Of a stretch of DNA of 64,000 nucleotides, positions 33,102-41,616 are shown one piece after another. The notes below the pieces were generated by a model, which was not told the DNA's origin, did not search any database, and saw nothing but the letters and a program-made list of their open reading frames with translations. The DNA is from Aeromicrobium marinum DSM 15272 (GTDB lineage Bacteria > Actinomycetota > Actinomycetes > Propionibacteriales > Nocardioidaceae). Positions within the stretch are counted from its first letter, which is position 1. Each line of letters starts with the position of its first letter. A program made the position numbers and the translations under genes. The stretch spans positions 2,091,163-2,155,162 of the forward strand of contig NZ_CM001024.1 of NCBI RefSeq assembly GCF_000160775.2. The letters run 5' to 3'.

Positions 33102-34607
33102 ATGACGTTCGACGTGGTCGTGGTGGGTTCCGGCGGGGGCGCGCTCGTCGCCGCCCACCTCGCGCAGAAGGCAGGCCTGTCCACGGTCGTGCTGGAGCGG
33201 ACCGCGATGGTCGGCGGCACGTCGGCCTACTCCGGCGGTGCGTGCTGGCTGCCCGGGTCGGCCGTGCAGCGCCGGGCCGGCATCGACGACTCCACCGCGT
33301 CGGCGCGGGAGTACCTGGAGGCCCTGCTCCCCCGCCCGCTGTCGCCGCTGGTCGAGGTCTTCCTCGCGGAGGCGCCCCGTGTCGTGGAGCGGCTCGAGGC
33401 CGACGACGCATTCGCGTTCGAGTGGCTGCCGTTCCCCGAGTACTTCGACGCGCCCGGCCGCGTGACGATGGGACGTTCGATCCAGCCCGTGGCCGTCCGG
33501 CGCGACGAGCTGCCGCCGGAGGTGGCCGACCTGGTGCGCCCGCCGGTCGAACGCGACCGGGCCGGGACCGCCGGGCGCCGCACCCTCACGGGCGGCCAGG
33601 CCCTCGTGGCCCGCGCCCTGCACGCCTTCCTGCGGGACGGGGGAACGGTCCTCACCGGACACCACGTGACCGGCTACGTCGTCGAGGACGAGGTCGTCGT
33701 GGGTGTCGAGGCGACCGGCCCCGACGGGCCCACCCGGGTGCACTCGCGTCGGGGCGTGATCGCCGCGGCCGGAGGGTTCGAGGGCAACCCGCGGCTGCGT
33801 GCGGCCCACGGCGTACCCGGGGACGCCGCCTGGACCATGGCGCCGGCCGGCACGAACGCCGGGGAGCTGCTCGAGGCCGGCATAGCCCTGGGCGCCCGGG
33901 TCGACCACCTGCAGCACGGCTGGCTCTGCCCCGGCCTCGAGCAGCCCGACGGTCACGGCTCCTTCACGCTGGGCTTCCGCAGCGGCGTCATGGTGGACGG
34001 CCGCGGTCGCCGGTACGCGAACGAGTGCCTGCCGTACGACCGCTTCGGCGACGCCATGGCCGCCTCGCCCGACCGGGTCCCGTCGTACCTGGTCTTCGAC
34101 TCCCGCGAGGGCGGCCGGCTGCCCGCCATCGCGATGCCCGAGGGCGAGCCGGCCGAGCACCTCGCGGCGGGCACCTGGCTGCGCGCCGACACCCTCGACG
34201 AGCTCGCCGAGCAGCTCGGGATGCCGGACCTGGTCGGCACCGTCCAGCGGTTCAACGGCTTCGCGGCGACGGGCACCGACGAGGACTTCGGCCGCGGGGC
34301 CGACGAGTACGACCGGTTCTTCGCCGGCGGCGACGGACCCAATCCGGCCCTCGTGCCGCTGGACACCCCGCCGTACCTCGCCGCCCGGTTCGTCCTGTCC
34401 GACCTCGGCACCAAGGGCGGGCTCGTGACCGACGAGCACGCCCGGGTCCTGCACGAGGGCGGCCGGCCGATCCGCGGCCTGTACGCCACCAGCAACAGCG
34501 CGGCCTCGATCTTCGGGCCCGTGTACCCCGGTCCGGGCGCACCGCTCGGCAAGGCGTTCGTCTTCGCCGCCCGGGCCGTCGACCACCTCACCCAGGAGAA
34601 GCCATGA
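33102..34607 (+). CDS. kstD: 3-oxosteroid 1-dehydrogenase KstD
   Basis: KstD introduces the C1-C2 double bond into ring A of 3-ketosteroids using FAD; with KshAB this leads to ring-B opening. The 501-residue protein has the FAD loop GSGGGALVAAHLAQ near residue 9, TSAYSGGACWLPGS, and the C-terminal YPGPGAPLG (Tyr475 to Gly479 region) that carries the catalytic Tyr and the substrate-binding Gly in known KstDs. At 501 residues it is slightly shorter than many KstDs. The ATG at 33102 starts directly with the FAD fold. The stop overlaps the next gene by ATGA. Confidence 0.9.
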   Translation: MTFDVVVVGSGGGALVAAHLAQKAGLSTVVLERTAMVGGTSAYSGGACWLPGSAVQRRAGIDDSTASAREYLEALLPRPLSPLVEVFLAEAPRVVERLEADDAFAFEWLPFPEYFDAPGRVTMGRSIQPVAVRRDELPPEVADLVRPPVERDRAGTAGRRTLTGGQALVARALHAFLRDGGTVLTGHHVTGYVVEDEVVVGVEATGPDGPTRVHSRRGVIAAAGGFEGNPRLRAAHGVPGDAAWTMAPAGTNAGELLEAGIALGARVDHLQHGWLCPGLEQPDGHGSFTLGFRSGVMVDGRGRRYANECLPYDRFGDAMAASPDRVPSYLVFDSREGGRLPAIAMPEGEPAEHLAAGTWLRADTLDELAEQLGMPDLVGTVQRFNGFAATGTDEDFGRGADEYDRFFAGGDGPNPALVPLDTPPYLAARFVLSDLGTKGGLVTDEHARVLHEGGRPIRGLYATSNSAASIFGPVYPGPGAPLGKAFVFAARAVDHLTQEKP

Positions 34608-35059
34608 TCACGTCCGACGCCGTCGTCTGGAACGCCCCGAACGACCCGCACCCGGCCCGCGCCGCCTCGCAGCGCTCGTACTCCGCCGTCGCCCGCGGCG
34701 ACCTGGACGAGTGGCTGACGGTCTACGCCGAGGACGCGGTGATCGAGGACCCGGTCGGACCGTCGATGTTCGACGCCGAGGGTCGCGGCCATCACGGGCA
34801 CGACGCGATCCGTGCCTTCTGGGAGCAGGCGATCGCCCCGATCGACGCGTTCGAGTTCACCATCACCGACTCGTTCGCGAACCCCGGCAGCAACACCTGC
34901 GCCAACGTGGGTCGCATCCGCACGACCTTCGCCGACGGCTCGTTCAGCACGACCGATCTGGTGATGGTCTACACCGTCGGCGACGACGGCCGGGTGGCGT
35001 CGATGCGCGCCTTCTGGGAGCCGGAGCGCGCGATGGCCACGTTCACCCCCGCCGGGTGA
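34604..35059 (+). CDS. SnoaL/NTF2-like protein (ketosteroid-isomerase-like)
   Basis: This 151-residue protein has the cone-shaped NTF2 fold pattern: an N-terminal helix followed by LTVYAEDAVIEDPVG, GHDAIRAFWEQ, and late strands TTDLVMVYTVGDDGRVASMRAFWEP. This family includes delta-5-3-ketosteroid isomerase, which moves the C5 double bond into conjugation with the 3-ketone. Being fused into the kstD operon by ATGA supports a steroid isomerase role, but the catalytic residues cannot be assigned safely from sequence alone. Confidence 0.78.
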   Translation: MITSDAVVWNAPNDPHPARAASQRSYSAVARGDLDEWLTVYAEDAVIEDPVGPSMFDAEGRGHHGHDAIRAFWEQAIAPIDAFEFTITDSFANPGSNTCANVGRIRTTFADGSFSTTDLVMVYTVGDDGRVASMRAFWEPERAMATFTPAG

Positions 35060-35101
35060 GCACCTCCTGCCCGGATCGCGGAATCCCCTTGCCGCCAAAA
35101 C

Positions 35102-35115
35102 TAGAACGTGTTTCA
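35102..35115. promoter_or_regulatory. KstR-type operator upstream of the OB-fold/ltp4/ltp3 operon
   Basis: TAGAACGTGTTTCA fits TnnAACnnGTTnnA. It ends eight bases before the chosen GTG at 35124, and two bases before an alternative TTG. Transcription probably starts very near or at the start codon. Confidence 0.8.
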
Positions 35116-35123
35116 CTTTGTCC

Positions 35124-36083
35124 GTGAACCAGCCAGGCACCCTGCACGCCCCCTTGAACGTCGAGTTCGACTACACCCGGTCCCTCGGACCGACGCTGTC
35201 GGACTTCATGTCCGGACTCCGCAACCGCCAGGTGCTCGGCGGCGTGCTGTCGGACGGGTCCGTCGTCGTCCCGCCGCCGGAGTACGACCCGCACACCCTG
35301 GAACCGGTGACCGAGATGCGCCGCGTCGCCGACGAGGGCGTCGTGCAGAGCTGGGTGTGGGTCTCCGAGCCCGTCCGTGACCAGCCCCTCGACCGCCCGT
35401 TCGCGTTCGCCCTGATCGTCCTGGACGGGGCCGACCAGCCGCTGCTGCACGCCGTCGACGCCGGCTCGCCCGACCAGATCTCCACCGGACTGCGCGTCCG
35501 CGCCCGCTGGGCCGAGGAGACGGCCGGGGCGATCACCGACATCCGGTGGTTCGAGCCGCTGGGCACCGAGCCCGCTCCGGCGACCGACGCCGGCACCGCC
35601 GAGCCCGTGACTGGCATCGTCTCGCCGGTGCGTCTGGCCTACGACTACGCAGCATCGCCCGAGGAGTCCGCGTTCTTCCGTGGTCTCGCCGAGGGCCGGA
35701 TCCTGGGTCAGCGGTGCCCCACGTGCCACAAGGTCTACGTGCCGCCGCGCGGCGCGTGCCCCGTCGACGGGGTGCCCACGACCGACGAGGTCGAGCTGCC
35801 CGACCACGGGACGGTCACCACGTTCTGCATCGTCAACGTGCCCTTCCTCGGGCAGAAGATCGAGCCGCCGTACGTCTCGGCGTACGTGCTGCTCGACGGC
35901 GCCGACATCGCCTTCCTCCACCTGATCCTGGGCGTCGACGCCGCCGACGTGCGGATGGGCCTGCGGGTCAAGGCGGTCTGGAAGCCCCGCGACGAGTGGG
36001 GCACCACGATCGAGAACATCAGCCACTTCGAGCCGACCGGGGAACCCGACGCCGGCTTCGAGACCTACCAGCAGCACCTCTAG
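35124..36083 (+). CDS. DUF35 / zinc-ribbon OB-fold protein (Rv3521-like)
   Basis: This protein of about 319 residues has two related halves. The N-terminal half carries an OB-fold-like region without a zinc ribbon. The C-terminal half starts with a rubredoxin-like zinc ribbon (CPTCHKVYVPPRGACPVDG region) followed by an OB fold. DUF35 proteins act as CoA-ester-binding partners of SCP2-type thiolases and aldolases. Here the partner should be Ltp4 and/or Ltp3 directly downstream, the same order as Rv3521-Rv3522-Rv3523. GTG at 35124 was chosen over TTG at 35118 because the TTG is nearly in contact with the KstR box. Confidence 0.88.
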   Translation: MNQPGTLHAPLNVEFDYTRSLGPTLSDFMSGLRNRQVLGGVLSDGSVVVPPPEYDPHTLEPVTEMRRVADEGVVQSWVWVSEPVRDQPLDRPFAFALIVLDGADQPLLHAVDAGSPDQISTGLRVRARWAEETAGAITDIRWFEPLGTEPAPATDAGTAEPVTGIVSPVRLAYDYAASPEESAFFRGLAEGRILGQRCPTCHKVYVPPRGACPVDGVPTTDEVELPDHGTVTTFCIVNVPFLGQKIEPPYVSAYVLLDGADIAFLHLILGVDAADVRMGLRVKAVWKPRDEWGTTIENISHFEPTGEPDAGFETYQQHL

Positions 36084-36091
36084 GAGACGGC

Positions 36092-37144
36092 ATGAGAGAC
36101 GTTGCGGTCGTGGGCTTCGCCCAGCGGCAGATGAAGGAGTTCGACGGCTCCCCCACCTGCGTGGAGCTGTTGGTGCCGATCTTCGCCGAGCTGTTCGAGC
36201 AGACCGGCTGGACGAAGGACGACATCGGCTTCTGGTGCTCGGGCTCCAGCGACTACCTGGCCGGACGGTCGTTCTCGTTCGTGTCAGCCGTCGACGCGAT
36301 CGGCGCCCTGCCGCCCGTGATGGAGTCGCACGTCGAGATGGACGCTGCCTGGGCGCTGTACGAGGCCTGGGTCAAGATCCAGACCGGCGAGGTCGACAGC
36401 GCCCTCGTGTACGGCTTCGGCAAGGCCTCGGCGGGCACCCTGCGCCGGACCATGACGCTGCAGCTCGACCCGTACACGTTGACCCCGCTGTGGCCCGACG
36501 CCGTGTCGATGGCGGGCCTGCAGGCGCGCCTCGGACTGGACCGCGGCCTGTGGGACGACCGCGCGATGGCCGACGTGGTGGCCCGCTCGATGAACGACGC
36601 CGACGAGAACCCCTGGGCGATCCGGAAGGGCAGGACCACCGTGGAGGACGTGCTGGAGCAACCCCTGTTCGCCGACCCGTTGCGCCGATGGGACTGCGCG
36701 CCCGTCAGCGACGGCGCCGCCGCCATGGTCATCGCCGCGACCGGCAAGGCCGAGACGGCCGACTCCGGGGCGGCGTGGATCTCCGGCTTCGAGCACCGGG
36801 TCGACCCCATCGCCCTCAATGCCCGCGACCTGACCGACTGCCTGAGCGCCCGGTCCGCCGGTGCGGCGGCGGGCTCGGCCACCGTCGACACCGCAGAGCT
36901 GCACGCGCCGTTCTCGCACCAGGAGCTGGTGCTGCGTCGCGAGCTGGGGCTCGGCGACGACGTCGTCGTCAACCCGTCGGGCGGTGCCCTGACGGCCAAC
37001 CCGATGTTCTCCTCCGGGCTCGTGCGGATCGGCGAGGCGGCGAAGCGGATCTGGGCGGGCGACTCCGGCCGGGCTCTCGGGCACGCGACCTCGGGGCCGG
37101 CACTGCAACAGAACCTCGTGTGCACGATGGAGGCGACCCAATGA
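36092..37144 (+). CDS. ltp4: SCP2-type thiolase-fold aldolase Ltp4
   Basis: This 350-residue lipid-transfer/thiolase-fold protein lacks the nucleophilic Cys at the usual site (the region reads HVEMDAAWALYEAW), so it should cleave or form C-C bonds as an aldolase rather than act as a thiolase. Other motifs are DCAPVSDGAAAMVIA, ELHAPFSHQELV and the C-terminal GHATSGPALQQ loop. It has a GGAG site before ATG 36092 and overlaps ltp3 by ATGA. Ltp3 and Ltp4 are known from Rhodococcus to be needed for C-24-branched sterol side chains. It corresponds to Rv3522. Confidence 0.9.
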   Translation: MRDVAVVGFAQRQMKEFDGSPTCVELLVPIFAELFEQTGWTKDDIGFWCSGSSDYLAGRSFSFVSAVDAIGALPPVMESHVEMDAAWALYEAWVKIQTGEVDSALVYGFGKASAGTLRRTMTLQLDPYTLTPLWPDAVSMAGLQARLGLDRGLWDDRAMADVVARSMNDADENPWAIRKGRTTVEDVLEQPLFADPLRRWDCAPVSDGAAAMVIAATGKAETADSGAAWISGFEHRVDPIALNARDLTDCLSARSAGAAAGSATVDTAELHAPFSHQELVLRRELGLGDDVVVNPSGGALTANPMFSSGLVRIGEAAKRIWAGDSGRALGHATSGPALQQNLVCTMEATQ

Positions 37145-38310
37145 GCCCCGTGCTCGCCGCCGTGGTCGGCGTCGGCCAGACCCACCACCGCGCCAAGCGG
37201 GAGGACGTCAGCATCGCCGGGCTCCTGCGGGAGGCGGTCGACCGGGCGCTGGCCGATGCCGAGCTGACCTTCGCCGACATCGACGCGGTCGTGGTGGGCA
37301 AGGCCCCCGACCTGTTCGAGGGCGTCATGATGCCCGAGCTGTACCTGGCCGAGGCGCTCGGCGCCGCCGGCAAACCGCTGCTGCGGGTGCACACCGCCGG
37401 GTCGGTGGGCGGCTCCACCGCGATCGTCGCGGCCTCGCTCGTCGAGGCCGGCGTGCACGAGCGCGTCCTCACCGTGGCGTTCGAGAAGCAGTCGGAGTCC
37501 AACGCGATGTGGGCGCTGTCGCTCGCGGTGCCGTTCATCATGCCGGTGCACGCCGGCGCGGGTGGCTACTTCGCCCCGCACGTGCGCTCGTACATCCGGC
37601 GGTCCGGCGCGCCGACGCACATCGGCGCGATCGTGGCGGCGAAGGACCGGCAGAACGCGCTCAAGAACCCCTACGCGCACCTGAAGAACCCCGACACCAC
37701 GGTCGACACGGTCCTGGCCTCGCAGATGCTGTGGGACCCGATCCGCTACGACGAGACCTGCCCGTCGTCCGACGGTGCCTGCGCCATGGTGATCGCCTCG
37801 GAGTCGGCCGTCGAGAAGTCCGGCATCAGCAACCCGGCGTGGATCCACGGCACCCAGATGCGCAGCGAGCCCACCACGGCGGCCGAGCGCGACCAGGTGA
37901 ACCCGCACGCGGGTCGGGAGGCCTCGGCCGCGCTGTGGAAGCAGGCCGGGATCACGTCGCCCGTCGACGAGATCGACTGCGCCGAGATCTACGTGCCGTT
38001 CTCGTGGTTCGAGCCCATGTGGCTGGAGAACCTCGGCTTCGCCGAGCCCGGCGACGGGTGGAAGCTCACCGAGGCCGGGGAGACCCGCATCGAGGGGCGC
38101 ATCCCGGTCAACATGAGCGGCGGCGTGCTGTCGTCGAACCCGATCGGCGCCAGCGGGATGCTGCGCTTCGGTGAGGCGGCCCTGCAGGTGATGGGCGAGG
38201 CCGGCGAGCACCAGGTGGACGGCGCGCGCAAGGCGCTCGGCCACGCCTACGGCGGCGGCTCGCAGTTCTTCGCGATGTGGGTCGTCGGCGCGGACAAGCC
38301 CACCCACTGA
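37141..38310 (+). CDS. ltp3: SCP2-type thiolase-fold aldolase Ltp3
   Basis: This 389-residue thiolase-fold protein is a paralogue of Ltp4. The nucleophile position is Val (HTAGSVGGSTAIV) instead of Cys, again pointing to retro-aldol chemistry. It keeps DETCPSSDGACAMVIAS, EIYVPFSWFEP and the C-terminal GHAYGGGSQFFAMW motif. It should act with Ltp4 and the OB-fold protein on 24-branched side chains, releasing a short acyl or ketone unit. ATG at 37141 overlaps the ltp4 stop. It corresponds to Rv3523 and ends the operon; a long repeat field follows. Confidence 0.9.
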   Translation: MSPVLAAVVGVGQTHHRAKREDVSIAGLLREAVDRALADAELTFADIDAVVVGKAPDLFEGVMMPELYLAEALGAAGKPLLRVHTAGSVGGSTAIVAASLVEAGVHERVLTVAFEKQSESNAMWALSLAVPFIMPVHAGAGGYFAPHVRSYIRRSGAPTHIGAIVAAKDRQNALKNPYAHLKNPDTTVDTVLASQMLWDPIRYDETCPSSDGACAMVIASESAVEKSGISNPAWIHGTQMRSEPTTAAERDQVNPHAGREASAALWKQAGITSPVDEIDCAEIYVPFSWFEPMWLENLGFAEPGDGWKLTEAGETRIEGRIPVNMSGGVLSSNPIGASGMLRFGEAALQVMGEAGEHQVDGARKALGHAYGGGSQFFAMWVVGADKPTH

Positions 38311-38313
38311 GGT

Positions 38314-38960
38314 TCGCCTCGCTCCGCTCCGCGGTCGCCAGGGAGCGCAGCGACCGTGAGGGCGAAGCCCGAGGCGACACCCGCGCAAGGTTCGCCTCGC
38401 TGCGCTCACGCCCTCGCAAGCTCGGGCTGGCGAACACCGAGCGGCCGTGGTCGCCAGGGAGCGCAGCGACCGTGAGGGCGAAGCCCGAGGCGACATCCGC
38501 GTGAGGTTCGCCTCGCTGCGGCGGAGCCCGAGGCGACCCCCACGCAAGGTTCGCCTCGCTGCGCTCACACCCTCGTCCCTCGGGCTGGCGAACACCGAGC
38601 GGCCGCGGTCGCCAGGGAGCGCAGCGACCGTGAGGGCGGAGCCCGAGGCGTCCCCCACGCCAGGTTCGCCTCGCTCCGCTCACGCCCTCGTCCCTCGGGC
38701 TGGCGAACACCGAGCGGCCGTGGTCGCCAGGGAGCGCAGCGACCGTGAGGGCGAAGCCCGAGGCGACACCCACGCCAGGTTCGCCTCGCTGCGCTCACGC
38801 CCTCGTCCCTCGGGCTGGCGAACGCATGGTCGCGACCGTGAGGGCGAAGCCCGAGGCGACACCCACGCCAGGTTCGCCTCGCTGCGCTCACGCCCTCGTC
38901 CCTCGGGCTGGCGAACGCATGGTCGCGACCGTGAGGGCGAGCGTCCCTCGGGCTGGCGAA
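38314..38960. repeat. Tandem array of about 115-base modular GC-rich repeats
   Basis: About seven head-to-tail units fill the gap between ltp3 and cyp125. Each full unit contains module A (GTTCGCC...GGCGAAC, about 45 bases) and module B (GTCGCCAGGGAGCGC...GGCGAC, about 45 bases), joined by short linkers such as ACACCGAGCGGCCG. Several units are shortened, with internal loss of part of B. A contains TCGCTGCGCTC and B contains its exact complement GAGCGCAGCGA, so A and B can pair. Open frames across the array are by-products of the repeat. 39001-39092 holds nothing else recognised. Confidence 0.9.
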
Positions 38961-39000
38961 CACGACGGCCCGCCTCCCTTTCGGGAAGCGGGCCGTCGTG
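38961..39000. terminator. Hairpin between convergent ltp3 and cyp125
   Basis: A 13-base perfect stem (CACGACGGCCCGC and its complement) encloses an inner CTCCC/GGGAA stem. The position between two converging genes, after the repeat array, fits a bidirectional intrinsic terminator. There is no long T-tract. Confidence 0.75.
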
Positions 39001-39092
39001 GTGACCCCAGGCCGAGCGCAGCGAGGCTGGGCGCCCGTGCGGAGCACGGCAGCGGTGAGGAACGAACCGCTGGTGCGGCGGAGCCGCGCGCC

Positions 39093-40337
39093 TCAGGCGT
39101 ACTTGACCCGCAGCTCCTTGATGCCGTTGATCCAGCCGCTGCGGAGCCGGCGGGGCTCGGCGAGCTTGGTGATGTCGGGCATGAGGTCGGCGATCATGTT
39201 GAAGATGATCTCGATCTCGAGCCGGGCCAGGTTGGCGCCGATGCAGTAGTGGGCGCCGTGTCCGCCGAAGGCCAGGTGCGGGTTCGGCGTGCGCATGATG
39301 TCGAAGACGTCGGGGTTCTCGAAGACGTCGGTGTCGTGGTTGGCGCTGGCGTAGAACAGTCCGACGCGCTGGCCCTTGGCGACGGGGACCCCGCCGACCT
39401 CGGTGTCGACGGTGGCGGTGCGCTGGAACACCGTCACCGGCGTCGCCCAGCGGATGATCTCGTCGACGGCCGACTTCGGGCGCTCCTTCTTGTAGAGCTC
39501 CCACTGGTCGGGGTTGTCGAAGAACGCGTTCATGCCGTGGGTGATGGCGTTGCGCGTGGTCTCGTTGCCGGCCACGGCGAGCATAATCGTGAAGTAGCCG
39601 AAGACGTCGCTCTCGAGGCCCTCGCCGTCCTCACCTGCCGTGACGAGCTTGGTGACGATGTCGTCCTGCGGGTTGGCCTTGCGCTCCTCGGCGAGGGCCA
39701 TGAAGTAGGTGAGGATCTCGATGCTGGCGGCCTCGGGATCGACGTCGTAGTCCGGGTCGTCGTAGGCGAGCATCTGGTTGGACCACTCGAAGAGCTTCTT
39801 GCGGTCCTCCTGAGGCACGCCGAGCAGGTCCGCGATGGCCTGCAGCGGCAGCTCGGAGGCGAGCTCCTCGACGAAGTCGCCCTCGCCGCGCTCCATGGCG
39901 CTGCGCACGATCGACTCGGCCCGCTCGACCAGTCCCTCGTGGAGCGCACCGATGGCCCGCGGCGTGAAACCGCGGCTGATGATCGAGCGCATGGCGGTGT
40001 GGTCCGGCGGGTCGAGGTTGATCAGCATGATCCGCTGCATCTCGACCTGCTCGCGCGTCATGTCGGCGCCGAACCGGATGATCGCGGTGTTCTCGCTGGT
40101 GACGAACTCCTTGCTGTTCTTGGACACCGCCGCCACGTCCGCGTGGCGACTCACCGCCCAGTAGCCGGTGCCGCCCTCCATGCCCGCCCGCGCCTCGGGG
40201 GTCTGCTCGACCCAGAACACCGGGGCGGTGCGACGCAGCTCGAGGAACTCCCGGTGAGGGATCCCCTGCTCGTTGACCTCGGGGTCGGTGGGGTCGAATC
40301 CGGTGGGAATGGCGGGGGCGGTGGGGGTCGTCGTCAC
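39093..40337 (-). CDS. cyp125: Cytochrome P450 CYP125 (steroid C26-monooxygenase)
   Basis: CYP125 oxidises the terminal methyl of the cholesterol side chain to the C26 alcohol, aldehyde and acid, starting side-chain degradation. The 414-residue protein has the I-helix AVAGNETTRNAI, an ExxR helix (EIIRW), and the haem loop FGGHGAHYCIGANLARLE with Cys365 as the expected ligand. The GTG at 40337 has a GAGGAG site. It is divergent from fadA5, exactly like Rv3545c/Rv3546, and has its own KstR-type operator. Confidence 0.95.
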   Translation of the reverse strand: MTTTPTAPAIPTGFDPTDPEVNEQGIPHREFLELRRTAPVFWVEQTPEARAGMEGGTGYWAVSRHADVAAVSKNSKEFVTSENTAIIRFGADMTREQVEMQRIMLINLDPPDHTAMRSIISRGFTPRAIGALHEGLVERAESIVRSAMERGEGDFVEELASELPLQAIADLLGVPQEDRKKLFEWSNQMLAYDDPDYDVDPEAASIEILTYFMALAEERKANPQDDIVTKLVTAGEDGEGLESDVFGYFTIMLAVAGNETTRNAITHGMNAFFDNPDQWELYKKERPKSAVDEIIRWATPVTVFQRTATVDTEVGGVPVAKGQRVGLFYASANHDTDVFENPDVFDIMRTPNPHLAFGGHGAHYCIGANLARLEIEIIFNMIADLMPDITKLAEPRRLRSGWINGIKELRVKYA

Positions 40338-40355
40338 AGCGGCTCCTCTAGTTTC

Positions 40356-40369
40356 TGAAACACGTTCTA
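40356..40369. promoter_or_regulatory. KstR-type operator upstream of cyp125
   Basis: TGAAACACGTTCTA fits TnnAACnnGTTnnA. It stands 19 bases from the cyp125 GTG. A second site 48 bases to the right serves fadA5. Confidence 0.85.
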
Positions 40370-40416
40370 GTTTATGGTGCCATGAGACCGGTGGTTTCGG
40401 AAGGGTTGTGCGAGAC

Positions 40417-40430
40417 GAGAACGTGTTCTA
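40417..40430. promoter_or_regulatory. KstR-type operator upstream of fadA5
   Basis: GAGAACGTGTTCTA has AACnnGTT with a perfect right flank. It ends 10 bases before the fadA5 ATG, so the message is probably leaderless or nearly so. It would also control the GMC, ALDH and GH1 genes downstream. Confidence 0.85.
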
Positions 40431-40431
40431 G

Positions 40432-41604
<1,173 letters not shown>

Positions 41605-41616
41605 CAAAGGATCACC

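Noticed and set aside
36253..38658. 801-codon minus-strand open frame under ltp4 and ltp3
   Set aside because: Same shadow effect; the composition is repetitive and the opposite strand carries clear SCP2-thiolase genes.
38277..39504. Several long open frames on both strands across the repeat array
   Set aside because: Their translations are repeated VARERSDREGEARGD- and FASPRDEGVSAARR-type peptides produced by the GC-rich repeat; they have no start signals and overlap real genes.
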